NCBI GenBank assembly: GCA_036378315.1
Contig: DASUWU010000153.1
Span: 1 to 64,000, forward strand
Length of the DNA: 64,000 bases
DNA from: CALAED01 sp036378315
GTDB lineage: Bacteria > Actinomycetota > Actinomycetes > Streptosporangiales > Streptosporangiaceae
Direction of reading: 5' to 3'
Positions 33,690 through 42,327 of this stretch are shown in pieces. Under the pieces are notes generated by a model that searched no databases, had not been told where the DNA came from, and saw only the letters and a program-made list of their open reading frames with translations. Made by a program: the position numbers and the translations under genes. Each line of letters begins with the position of its first letter. Position 1 is the stretch's first letter.

Positions 33690-34913
33690 TCAGGCCGGCC
33701 CGCCGCCGCGGGGGCGCCGGGCCCACAGCGTTCGCGCCCGCAGCACGAGTTCGAGCTCGAACCGCAGGTCGGGGTCGGGTTCGTGCAGGCGCTCGCCGAA
33801 CAGCTCGACCAGTTGCCTGAGCCGGTAGCGCACGGTCTGCGGGTGGACGTGCAGGCGCTGCGCCACCTCGTTGGCGTTGCGCGCCGACTGCAGCCAGGTG
33901 AGCAGCGTCTCGGCGAGCCGGTCCCGCTGGCTCGGGCGCAACGCCGCGAGCGGGGCCATGCGGATCGCCGCGAGCAGCTCGAGCAGTTCCTGATCCTGGA
34001 AGAGGATCAGCGTCGACATGTGGTCGGCGCACCGGATCACGCCCGCGTCGTCGAGGACGCCCTGCCGCGCCAGCGCGAGCGCCTGCCGCGCCCAGCGCAT
34101 GGACCGGGCCGCTTCGGTGACCGGCACCATGGGCCCGACGGAGACGATCCAGTCGGGCAGCGTCTCGTCGAACAGCCGTGCCCGTCCTGGCCCTTCCGGA
34201 TCGGGGACGATCAGGCACGGCGCCGGCCGCATCAGGTCGCCCAGCACGTCGGGCGGCAGCACGGGCCGCGCGACGTCCGGCCCGCGCTCGTGCAACGCGA
34301 CCGCGGCGACCGTGCGCGGCAGCTCCCAGCCCGCGGCGCGGGCCGGCTCGGCCACGTCGTCGAGTGCCGGCGGCGGCTCGCCGAGCAGGAGGTCGAGCAG
34401 CCGGCGCCGCCGCCTGCGATGCCCGTCGGCGAGCGCCGCCCTGGCGCGGGCGTGGCCGCGCATGGCGGCCGCCGCCACCTCCTCCTGGAACAGCAGGATG
34501 GCTTCGCCGAGCGCGCACACCATCCGCGGCGACAGGCGGAGCCGGTCGGCCTCCCACGAGACGTGCCGCCAGGCGACGAGGCCGGCGGCGCGCACCGCGG
34601 CGTGCAGCGCGTCGAGGCTGCCGCCCTCGTCGGCGACGCTGTACCCGATCGACTGGAAGAAGTCGGCGAGCCGGTCGGTCCCGCCGCCGGAGCCGTCGAT
34701 CCTCGTGGCGATGGCCCCGACGACGTGCCCGATCGCCTCGCGGACCGGCCCGTCGTAGGCCTCGTCCCAGCGGCGGTCGTACTCCGGCACCCGCCGGCGG
34801 ATCTCCTCGACCATGTCCTCCGCGAGCCGCCCCAGGTGCGAGCGGATGAGGTCGGCGAGCTCCGGCGGGATGTCGGTCAACGGTCGGGTCGGCGCGCGGG
34901 GATCGACTGTCAC
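33690..34913 (-). CDS. PucR-family transcriptional regulator
   Basis: A 407-residue regulator with a C-terminal PucR helix-turn-helix: NANEVAQRLHVHPQTVRYRL, followed by RQLVELFGERL. The N-terminal 150 residues are helical and acidic-rich, and a GGDEF-like central part is suggested by the segment around 225-330. The frame is open to 35000, but GTG 34913 is preferred because GGAGG lies 8 nt upstream and the family-like sequence starts there. The target is unknown; the 915-nt gap upstream is a likely place for its own promoter. Confidence 0.82.
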   Translation of the reverse strand: MTVDPRAPTRPLTDIPPELADLIRSHLGRLAEDMVEEIRRRVPEYDRRWDEAYDGPVREAIGHVVGAIATRIDGSGGGTDRLADFFQSIGYSVADEGGSLDALHAAVRAAGLVAWRHVSWEADRLRLSPRMVCALGEAILLFQEEVAAAAMRGHARARAALADGHRRRRRRLLDLLLGEPPPALDDVAEPARAAGWELPRTVAAVALHERGPDVARPVLPPDVLGDLMRPAPCLIVPDPEGPGRARLFDETLPDWIVSVGPMVPVTEAARSMRWARQALALARQGVLDDAGVIRCADHMSTLILFQDQELLELLAAIRMAPLAALRPSQRDRLAETLLTWLQSARNANEVAQRLHVHPQTVRYRLRQLVELFGERLHEPDPDLRFELELVLRARTLWARRPRGGGPA

Positions 34914-35828
34914 TCCTACCTCCGCCGGGCGGACGGCAGCGGGGGCCTTCGATATCGTGGTCAACGTACGCCGTGGGCTCCGGATGTGACAATCGCTCAC
35001 GGTGACCGGTATCCCCTAAGGGGAAAACCTTCAGGACCTGGGTCGCGCCGCCGGCGCCGCGACGAGGAGCGGCCCGCTGCTCGCTTACCGCGCATGGGCC
35101 CCTGGCCGCTCACCTGCCCGGTCGCCTCGTCGTACCGGGAGAAATGATCAAAAGCGGCCTTGTCCGTAATTCAACTCGAAACTGGCGCGTATTGACCAAG
35201 CGCACATGATCGTCACTCCACGTACCCGTGATCTGTTGCGGGATGCGCTACTGATTCGTCACATAGCGTCAGGAGTACTGTCAGGAGATACTTTGCCCCG
35301 CTAACGGTATCGCCCGGGCATTCGGTCGCCCGTCCGGTCCGGGCCCTAAGTGGGCAGGAAGCACATTTTTCCCCACTGGTCCTGCTACGTCACACCGGGG
35401 GGAGAGGTGCTCGACCGGCGCCGTCGCGACCGGCCATGCCCTGCCGTGGCCACACCCGGTCGCCGTCAAAAGACCCGGTTCCGGCGCTCGACCGGGCGGT
35501 CGAAACAACTGTCCCGAACCTGCGCGGCTGCGCCCGAAACACGTGGCGAATCCCGCCCGCTGCGGGTCTGCCGGACCCCGGATAACGCGGCCCAGGCCCG
35601 CCGGTGCTTCTTTCTTATTCACCGCGGCAGGGATATTCGCCGGCCTTCTTGAATTGACGGCCGCCGCCGGCGGATATCCGCCGAGGCGGCGTACCCGGGA
35701 TGGCAAATGCATGCGGCATAACGCGTACCCGCACCGGCGAAATCGGCATGGCACATCCGCGGCCGCGGACATGGAACGACCCCCGCCGCGAAATGCGGCG
35801 GGGGCCGTCAACCGGGCAGGAGCAGCCG
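34914..35828. other. 915-nt gene-poor interval
   Basis: No gene with a recognised family is present. The stretch 35150-35310 is clearly less GC-rich than the rest and holds a 32-codon open frame (35206-35304, protein MIVTPRTRDLLRD...) with poor GC3 and no Shine-Dalgarno, and a tandem 12-bp repeat GTCAGGAGTACT/GTCAGGAGATAC at 35268-35291. CCCCTAAGGGG lies near 35013. The right end carries the terminator at 35780-35804. It could hold promoters, an RNA or remnants; I cannot decide. Confidence 0.4.
35780..35804 (-). terminator. Strong GC hairpin terminator of the acetate-type transporter gene
   Basis: CCCCCGCCGC (35780-35789), loop GAAAT, GCGGCGGGGG (35795-35804): a perfect 10-bp stem, 24 nt beyond the stop of the minus-strand transporter gene. 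No U-tract is needed in high-GC actinomycetes. Confidence 0.75.
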
Positions 35829-36473
35829 TCAGACGGGCCTGCGCACCAGCGGGCCGCCGACCCGCAGCACGGGCCGGCCGGTCATACCGTTGATCACGCC
35901 GGCGGCCGAGGCGTACCAGGCGCACAGGGCGGTGAGGATGCCGAGCCATCCGCCCAGCTTGATCGTGCCGGTGCTGCCGGAGAAGTTGCCGATGAACAGG
36001 ATGATCTCGGTCAGCTCCAGAGTGAGGAAGACGGCCACCACGGCCGCGCTGACCTGGGTACTCCACAACAGCATGTAGGTGTTGAAGATCGCGAACGCGA
36101 GCAGGATCCAGCCCAGGTCGTTCTGGACGATGGTCTCCACCGGGACGTGCTTGGCCGCGGCCGCGGCCGCCGCCTGCTTCGGCACGACCTGCGTGACGTA
36201 CAGGCCCAGGCCGATCCAGAAGGCGCCGTACGTCGAGAAGGCGGTGGCGCCGAACACGTTGCGGTTGCGGAACTCCCACATGCCGGCCAGCAGTTGCGCC
36301 AGGCCGCCGTAGGCGAAGGCGTAGCCCAGCCACGCGTCGCTGCCGTCGGTCCAGCCGGCGTTGCTGGCCGACAGCAGGAACGTGGTAAGGGCGAACGCGC
36401 CCAGGCCAAGCGGTGCGGGGTCGGCGATCGCCGAGACGATCGGGGGGGTTGTGGTTCGCTCGGTCTCGGTCAT
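35829..36473 (-). CDS. GPR1/FUN34/YaaH-family acetate uptake transporter
   Basis: A 214-residue inner-membrane protein with about six hydrophobic segments. The family signature is visible: PAPLGLGAFALTTFLLS (proline-rich entry motif) and the FAYGGLAQLLAGMWEFRNRNVFGATAFSTYGAFW block typical of YaaH/SatP proteins. Relatives import acetate or succinate. ATG 36473 begins after a triplicated ACGAGGAG element (see repeat at 36478). A strong hairpin terminator follows its stop. Nothing else in the window links it to acetate metabolism. Confidence 0.88.
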   Translation of the reverse strand: MTETERTTTPPIVSAIADPAPLGLGAFALTTFLLSASNAGWTDGSDAWLGYAFAYGGLAQLLAGMWEFRNRNVFGATAFSTYGAFWIGLGLYVTQVVPKQAAAAAAAKHVPVETIVQNDLGWILLAFAIFNTYMLLWSTQVSAAVVAVFLTLELTEIILFIGNFSGSTGTIKLGGWLGILTALCAWYASAAGVINGMTGRPVLRVGGPLVRRPV

Positions 36474-36477
36474 GGTG

Positions 36478-36504
36478 ACTCCTCGTGCTCCTCGTGCTCC
36501 TCGT
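36478..36504 (-). repeat. Three tandem 9-bp repeats carrying Shine-Dalgarno sequences
   Basis: Read on the minus strand, ACGAGGAGC is present twice and ACGAGGAGT once in tandem, directly before CACC-ATG of the transporter gene. Each unit has a GAGGAG ribosome-binding core; only the last is at a usable distance. A slippage-prone region that could tune translation. Confidence 0.8.
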
Positions 36505-36978
36505 GGTGGTCCCATCGCCGTGCCTCGTCTGGTCCGCATAGGGCCGGGCGGGGATGGACGAAAGAACGCGAGAACAGGTGTGCGGAAAGGCGTCCACAGC
36601 GGGCGGGGAGAAATTCGCGTGGCCTCATCTGCGATCCGACCTCACCGTTTGCCGAAGCATCTAATACGCGCTGATGCGCGCGGATGATGCGAGCCGGTCG
36701 TACGGGAGTTCCGTAATACCGACTCTGGGATGATAGCCCGCCGGACGGTACAGGTCACTAACTGCGCACCATTTGTAGGCGTGGCCCCGCCGAACGCCGT
36801 GTGAAACGCAGCCGCCGGGCGCCGGCGGCGAGCGCAACGGAGGCGGCGGCCTTGTCCCAGGAAAGGCGCCGGACGGAAACATCCCGGCGGCGGCGCGCCG
36901 TTGGGCTCCCGCGGGCAGCTCCGCCGGAGCTCCGGGCCCGGCGGCGCCGGCCCGACGGGTGATCGCCGCCCGACGGTT
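36505..36978. other. 474-nt divergent intergenic region
   Basis: It separates the acetate-type transporter gene from the second DUF574 gene. I see no gene. It should contain both promoters. The part 36640-36780 is somewhat less GC-rich, and the rightward gene has no clear Shine-Dalgarno. Confidence 0.4.
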
Positions 36979-37788
36979 ATGATCACTCAAATGAGCAGCA
37001 GCGATCCCATTCCGGGCGTCGACCCGTTCACGGCGTCGGCCGCGCGCGTGTACGACTACATGCTGGGCGGCAAGGACCATTACGCCGTGGACCGCGAGCT
37101 CGGCGAGCGGCTCCTCGCCAACGCCCCGATCAGCCCGTGGATCGCTCAGCAGAACCGCCTCTTCCTCGGGCGTGCGGTCAGGTACTGCGCCGAGCAGGGG
37201 CTGCGGCAGTTCCTCGATCTCGGCAGCGGGCTGCCCACCCAGGAGAACGTCCACGAGGTGGCGCAGCGGGTGGACCCTGACTGCCGGGTGGCGTACGTCG
37301 ACAACGACCCGGTCGCGGTGGTGCACGCCCAGGGGCTGCTGGCCGGGGCCGACGGGGTGGTCGCGGTCCGCGGCGACCTGCGGCGGCCCGCCGAGATCCT
37401 CGCGAACGATGACGTCCTGCGGTTGATCGACTTCTCCCGGCCGGTGGTCGTGCTGATGGTGGCGATCCTGCACTTCATCCTCGACGACGAGGACCCGGCC
37501 GGCATCGTCGCCGAGTTCTTCGACGCGGTGCCCCCCGGCAGCTACCTGGTGCTGTCCCACGCCACCCACGACATCCACCCCGAGTCGGCGACCGTGGCCA
37601 GAGAGATCTACCGGCGGGCGTCATCGCCCCTGGTCACCCGGACCAGACCGGAGGTCGGCAAGCTGCTCGAGGGCCTGGAGCCGGTCGACCCCGGCCTGGT
37701 GTTCATCTCCGAGTGGCGGCCGACGCAGAAGATCGCCAACCCCGAACGGAGCGGCTTGTACGCCGCGGTCGCCCGCAAGCCGGGCTGA
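36979..37788 (+). CDS. DUF574 (Methyltransf_19) SAM-dependent methyltransferase, copy 2
   Basis: A 269-residue paralogue of the gene at 29054, sharing AARVYDYMLGGKDHYAVDRE, FLDLGSGLPTQENVHEVAQ, YVDNDPVAVVHA and DDEDPAGIVAEFF. The SAM-binding GSG is intact. Two in-frame ATGs (36979 and 36991) are possible; neither has a clear Shine-Dalgarno, so the start is uncertain by four residues. Its stop overlaps the polA start by one base (TGATG), suggesting co-translation with DNA polymerase I. Confidence 0.9.
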   Translation: MITQMSSSDPIPGVDPFTASAARVYDYMLGGKDHYAVDRELGERLLANAPISPWIAQQNRLFLGRAVRYCAEQGLRQFLDLGSGLPTQENVHEVAQRVDPDCRVAYVDNDPVAVVHAQGLLAGADGVVAVRGDLRRPAEILANDDVLRLIDFSRPVVVLMVAILHFILDDEDPAGIVAEFFDAVPPGSYLVLSHATHDIHPESATVAREIYRRASSPLVTRTRPEVGKLLEGLEPVDPGLVFISEWRPTQKIANPERSGLYAAVARKPG

Positions 37789-40529
37789 TGGAGCGAGCGG
37801 TGGCCGGCCGGCCGAGGCTGCTGCTGCTCGATGGCCATTCCATGGCCTACCGGGCGTTCTACGCGCTGCCGGTGGAGAACTTCACCACGACGGGCGGCCA
37901 GCCCACCAACATGATCTATGGCTTCGGCTCGATGCTGGCCAACACCCTGCGCGACGAGCGGCCGACGCACGTGGCCGTCACGTTCGACGTGTCGCGGCAG
38001 ACCTTCCGTACGGAGCAGTTCCCCGATTACAAGGCGGGCCGCGTCCGGGCGCCGGCCGAGTTCAAGAGCCAGCTGAAGATCCTCGACGACCTGCTCGCCG
38101 CGATGGGCCTGGCGACGGTGCGCGTCCCCGGCTACGAGGCGGACGACCTCATCGCGACCCTCGCCACCTCGGCCGAGTCCGCCGGCTTCGAGGTGCTGGT
38201 CAGCACCGGCGACCGCGACGTACTGCAGCTGGTCACCCCCAACGTCACCGTGCTGTATTTCATCAGGGGCGTCTCGGCGGCGACGCGCTTCACGCCCGAG
38301 CTGCTCATGGAGAAGTACGGGCTCACAGCACGCCAGTACCCCGACTTCGCGGCGCTGCGCGGGGACCCGTCCGACAACCTGCCGAGCATCCCGGGCATCG
38401 GGGAGAAGACGGCGGCCAGGTGGATCAGGGAGTACGGCTCGCTCGCCGCGCTGCTGGACCGGGCCGGCGACGTGCCGGGGAAGTCCGGCGAGCGGCTGCG
38501 CGCGGCGCTGGCGCAGGTGCGCCTCAACCGGCGGCTGACCGAGCTGGTCAGGGACGTGCCGCTGCCCGTTGACCTGTCCGACCTGCGGCGCCGGCCGTAC
38601 GACCTGCGCGCCTTCGCCGCGCTCCTGGACGACCTGGAGTTCCGCAACCCGAGCCTGCGCGAGCGGCTCTTCGCCGCCGACGTCGGCGGCGGATCGGCCG
38701 GACGGACCGCCGGCGGCGGCCGGGACGGACGCGCGGCGGCCGCCGCGACCGCGGTGCGCGTGCTGCGACCGGGTGAACTGCCCGGCTGGCTCGCCGACCA
38801 CACCCCGCGCACGGCGGCTCCATCCACACCCCCGGCATCCTCGGACCTCTCCGCCACGGCGACCGCGCTGGTCGCGTCGCATGCCTGGGCGCGCGGCACC
38901 GGGCGGGTCGAGGAGGTCGCGCTGGCCACAGCGGGCGGGGCGGCGGCGGTGGTCAGGGCCGGCGAGCTCACCGAATCCGACGGGCGGGCGTTCGCGGCCT
39001 GGCTGGCCGACCCCGGCCGGCCGAAGGTGGTGCACGACGCCAAGGCGACCATGCGCGTGTTCGCCGAGCACGGCTGGCGGCCGGTCGGCGTCGTCTGCGA
39101 TGTCGAGCTGGCGGCCTACCTCCTGCGGCCCGGGCTCGCCGCGTACGGCCTGGACGACCTGGCCGCGCAGTACCTCGGGCGGCGGCCGGTGCCAGGACCC
39201 ACGGATTCCGGCGACGGGGATGCGGCGGCCGCACTCGCGGCGCGCGCCGGCACGGTGCTCGACCTGGTCGCGACGTTCCGGCCCCGGCTGGAGCGGGCCG
39301 GCGCGATCCCGCTGCTGCGCGAGGTGGAGCTGCCGCTCAGCGAGCTGCTCGCCCGCACCGAACGGGTCGGCGTCCGGGTCGACCGCGGCCTGCTGGTCGA
39401 GCTGGAGCGGCTGTTCGGCGCTCGCGTCGACGAGGCCGCGGCCGCCGCCGCGCGGGTCGCCGGCCATCCGTTCAACCCCGGCTCGACCAAGCAGCTGCAG
39501 GAGGTCCTGTTCAAGGAGTTGGGGCTGCCCACGACCAAGCGGATCAAGTCCGGATACTCCACGGACGTGGACGCGCTGACCTGGCTGGCCGCGACCACCG
39601 ACAGCGAGCTGCCGGCGATCCTGCTGCGGCACCGCGACCAGGCCCGGCTGCGCATGACGGTGGCCGGACTGATCAAGGAGATCGGCGCGGACGGTCGCAT
39701 CCACACCGACTTCCGGCAGACCGTGGCGGCCACCGGGCGGATCACGTCGACGGAACCCAACCTGCAGGTCATTCCGGTGCGGACCGAGGACGGCCGCCGC
39801 ATCCGGCGCGCCTTCGTCCCCGGCGACGGCTTCGAGTCGCTCATGACGGTCGACTACAACCAGCTCGAGCTGCGCATCATGGCGCACCTGTCGCGGGACC
39901 CGACGCTGACCGCCGCCGTGCTCTCGGGGGAGGACCTGCACGCCACGCTGGCCGCGCAGGTCTTCGGCGTGGCTCCGGGCGCGGTCACCGCCGACCAGCG
40001 CCGCCAGATCAAGGCGATGTCGTACGGGCTGGCCTACGGGCTTTCGGCCTTCGGGCTCGCCCGGCAGCTGCGCATCGGCATGGACGAGGCGCGGCGGCTG
40101 CGGGACGCCTATTTCGACCGACTCGGCGGCGTCCGTGACTATCTGGAGAACGTCGTCGAGGCCGCCCGCCGGACCGGTTATACCGAGACGATTCTCGGCC
40201 GCCGGCGGTATCTTCCGGCCCTCACGAGCGATAACAGGCAGCGCAGGGAAACCGCAGAAAGAATGGCGCTGAACGCGCCCATTCAGGGGTCGGCCGCCGA
40301 TATCGTCAAGATCGGCATGCTGAAGGTCGACGCGGCCGTCCGGGCCGCCGGGCTGGGCAGCAGGCTGCTGCTCCAGGTGCACGACGAACTCGTGCTCGAG
40401 GTGGCGCCGGGCGAGCGGCGTCAGGTAGAAGACGTGGTACGGGCCGAGCTGGCCGCGGCCTATCCGCTGCTCGTCCCCCTCGAGGTCGCCGTCGGCGCGG
40501 GCCGCACCTGGGACGAAGCCGCGCACTGA
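37788..40529 (+). CDS. polA: DNA polymerase I
   Basis: A 913-residue family A polymerase. The N-terminal 5' nuclease has LLLLDGHSMAYRAFYALP, the acidic STGDRD site and the LRGDPSDNLPSIPGIGEKTA helix-hairpin-helix. The central 3'-5' exonuclease-like domain (about 330-520) lacks obvious DEDD residues, as in other actinobacterial Pol I. The polymerase has motif A VDYNQLELR (D689; Asn and Leu replace the usual Ser and Ile), motif B RRQIKAMSYGLAYG and motif C VHDELVLEV (D866). It probably fills gaps and removes RNA primers. I chose the ATG overlapping the upstream stop because the longer frame lacks homology. The motif variations and its overlap with a DUF574 gene suggest it might be a second polA; a genome check is required to know. 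Confidence 0.93.
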   Translation: MERAVAGRPRLLLLDGHSMAYRAFYALPVENFTTTGGQPTNMIYGFGSMLANTLRDERPTHVAVTFDVSRQTFRTEQFPDYKAGRVRAPAEFKSQLKILDDLLAAMGLATVRVPGYEADDLIATLATSAESAGFEVLVSTGDRDVLQLVTPNVTVLYFIRGVSAATRFTPELLMEKYGLTARQYPDFAALRGDPSDNLPSIPGIGEKTAARWIREYGSLAALLDRAGDVPGKSGERLRAALAQVRLNRRLTELVRDVPLPVDLSDLRRRPYDLRAFAALLDDLEFRNPSLRERLFAADVGGGSAGRTAGGGRDGRAAAAATAVRVLRPGELPGWLADHTPRTAAPSTPPASSDLSATATALVASHAWARGTGRVEEVALATAGGAAAVVRAGELTESDGRAFAAWLADPGRPKVVHDAKATMRVFAEHGWRPVGVVCDVELAAYLLRPGLAAYGLDDLAAQYLGRRPVPGPTDSGDGDAAAALAARAGTVLDLVATFRPRLERAGAIPLLREVELPLSELLARTERVGVRVDRGLLVELERLFGARVDEAAAAAARVAGHPFNPGSTKQLQEVLFKELGLPTTKRIKSGYSTDVDALTWLAATTDSELPAILLRHRDQARLRMTVAGLIKEIGADGRIHTDFRQTVAATGRITSTEPNLQVIPVRTEDGRRIRRAFVPGDGFESLMTVDYNQLELRIMAHLSRDPTLTAAVLSGEDLHATLAAQVFGVAPGAVTADQRRQIKAMSYGLAYGLSAFGLARQLRIGMDEARRLRDAYFDRLGGVRDYLENVVEAARRTGYTETILGRRRYLPALTSDNRQRRETAERMALNAPIQGSAADIVKIGMLKVDAAVRAAGLGSRLLLQVHDELVLEVAPGERRQVEDVVRAELAAAYPLLVPLEVAVGAGRTWDEAAH

Positions 40530-40793
40530 CGCGGCGGATGACAGGCGTCGTGCCAGGTGAGCCGCGATGTGTCATGCATCGTCATGCCTCATGTGTGATG
40601 AAGACATATTCCGGAACTGACGTTCTCATGAGCGAGGTGGTGAGCGCTGTCACTGGCCGCGCGGCGCGCCGCCTGACAGCGTGAGGATCGCGCTCAGTAC
40701 TGCCGGATTACCAGCCCAATCTGCGACAGGAAGGCGCCGCTGCCGGCGGCGTTCTTCCGCGCGATAATTCGACCCCCCAAAAGAGGAATTGTC
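40530..40793. promoter_or_regulatory. 264-nt leader region of the NRPS operon
   Basis: No gene here. It should contain the polA terminator and the promoter of the NRPS operon. TCATGC is repeated around 40573-40587. A large inverted repeat is at 40645-40681 (separate entry). GAGGAA precedes the GTG at 40794 by about 7 nt. Confidence 0.5.
40645..40681. terminator. Inverted repeat between polA and the NRPS operon
   Basis: CGCTGTCA (40645-40652) and TGACAGCG (40674-40681) are perfect reverse complements enclosing a GC-only segment with the 12-bp palindrome GCGGCGCGCCGC. It can form a long hairpin on either strand. It is either the polA terminator or an operator for the NRPS genes. Confidence 0.5.
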
Positions 40794-42293
40794 GTGACTC
40801 AGCGCTTTGCGCCGTACCGTGTTATCGACGCACGCAATCATGATCCGCTCATCGTCATACCGAAGCAGTATTCCGGGTTCACCGCCGCGTCCCGCGCGTC
40901 CAGGGCGGCAAGGGCGGCCAGGCCGAAGGGCGGCGCCGCCCCCGGCGGCTCCGGCATCCCGGCCGCACTCGGCGAGGAGTTCGCCGCGCTCGCCCGCCGG
41001 CACGGCGTCTGCGGCGCGCAGCTCGCCGTCCACCATGCCGGCACGACGGCGGCCTTCGAGTTCGGCGAGCTCGAGCACGGCGGCGGCCGTCCGGTCACCC
41101 GCGACGCCGCCGTCCCGATCGGCTCGGTCACCAAGGCGTTCACCGCGACCCTGGCGATGATCCTGGTCGCGGACGGCGACCTCGATCTCGACGAGCCGCT
41201 GGGCGAGCACCTGCCCGAGCTCGGCGCGCTCGGCGACGAGCTCTCCGTGCGCCATCTCCTCAGCCACACCGGCGGATTCGCCAGCGGGCCGGACTCGACC
41301 GAGTTGTCGTCCGGCTCGCTTCGTCGTTACGTGGCCGACCACTGCCACCACGGAAACCTCGTGCTCCCGCCGGGCGCCGGGTTCTCCTACTCCAACATGG
41401 GCTACATCCTCGCCGGCCGGCTGATCGAAGTGATCACCGGCATGAGCTGGGCAGAGGCCATGGAGTCGATCCTGCTGCGGCCGCTGGGGGTGACGCCGGC
41501 CTTCACCGACCCGGTCACGGCCGGGCCGCCCGCCCGCCCGGTGGCGACCGGGCACTCGGTCAACCTGGCACGCGGCCGTACCACCCCGGTCCGCCAGTCG
41601 CTGGCCGTCGCCGAGGCGCCCGCCGGCTCGCTGGCCGCGAGCGCCATGGACCTGGTGGCGCTCGGGCGGCTGCATCTGCCACCTGGCCTGCCGGCGGTGC
41701 TGCCGGCCGATCATGCCGAGCTCATGCGCCGGCCCGCGCCCGCCGCCGACCCCTTCGGCCTCGCCGACGCGTGGGGCCTCGGCCTGGCGCTGTTCCGCGG
41801 CGCCGGCACCGGCTGGGCCGGCCATGACGGCAATGCCGACGGGACCGCCTGCTATCTGCGCGTCGACCCGGCCGCCGGCTGGGCCGTCGCGCTCACCGCC
41901 AACACCAACACCGGGATCGGCCTGTGGCAGGACCTCGTGGCGTGGATGGCCGCAGCCGGCATCCCGTTCGCCACGGCACCGGCGGCCGAGAGCGCGACCG
42001 GCGCCCAGGCCGGCCCGCCGCCCGACTGCGCCGGCACGTACGTCAACGGCGACTCCGAGTACGTCGTGACGGAGTCGGCCGGCCGGGCCAGCCTCGCCGT
42101 CGACGGCGAGGAGTACGTGATGCTCGCCGGGCCGGACGGCCTGACCTTCTCGCTGCTCGACCCGACCTCCGGCCAGCGGCTGCCCGGCGGACGCTTCCAG
42201 CGCGACCCGGCATCGGGAGAGATCCGCGGAATGCAGGTCAACGGCCGGCTGGCGAGCCGGCACGCCGCCGTCGGCGCCGCCGCCCGGCGCTAG
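40794..42293 (+). CDS. Beta-lactamase-fold serine hydrolase, candidate PBP-type thioesterase of the NRPS
   Basis: A 499-residue class C beta-lactamase/PBP family protein. SVTK (S111, K114) is the nucleophile motif, YSN (Y199) the second, and HDG (H344) replaces KTG. The last 100 residues (CAGTYVNGDSEYV, GPDGLTFSLLDP, MQVNGRLASR) look like the C-terminal lipocalin-like barrel of PBP-type thioesterases such as SurE. Those enzymes act in trans on NRPS-bound peptides and cyclise them head to tail. There is no signal peptide; the first 50 residues (VIDARNHDPLIV...) are hydrophilic and unusual, so a cytosolic role is likely. It lies 34 nt before NRPS 1 in the same direction. A role as peptidase or self-resistance hydrolase is the alternative. 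The start GTG has GAGGAA upstream. Confidence 0.75.
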   Translation: MTQRFAPYRVIDARNHDPLIVIPKQYSGFTAASRASRAARAARPKGGAAPGGSGIPAALGEEFAALARRHGVCGAQLAVHHAGTTAAFEFGELEHGGGRPVTRDAAVPIGSVTKAFTATLAMILVADGDLDLDEPLGEHLPELGALGDELSVRHLLSHTGGFASGPDSTELSSGSLRRYVADHCHHGNLVLPPGAGFSYSNMGYILAGRLIEVITGMSWAEAMESILLRPLGVTPAFTDPVTAGPPARPVATGHSVNLARGRTTPVRQSLAVAEAPAGSLAASAMDLVALGRLHLPPGLPAVLPADHAELMRRPAPAADPFGLADAWGLGLALFRGAGTGWAGHDGNADGTACYLRVDPAAGWAVALTANTNTGIGLWQDLVAWMAAAGIPFATAPAAESATGAQAGPPPDCAGTYVNGDSEYVVTESAGRASLAVDGEEYVMLAGPDGLTFSLLDPTSGQRLPGGRFQRDPASGEIRGMQVNGRLASRHAAVGAAARR

Positions 42294-42327
42294 CAGCCGA
42301 TCTCCAGCAGGAAAGGTGTGAGTCGCG

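Noticed and set aside
35281..36597. 438-codon minus-strand frame over the acetate-type transporter
   Set aside because: It lies in another frame from the transporter, whose membrane segments and family motif are clear, and has no domain of its own.
37608..40526. 972-codon minus-strand open frame
   Set aside because: It is antisense to polA, whose motifs are unmistakable on the plus strand.
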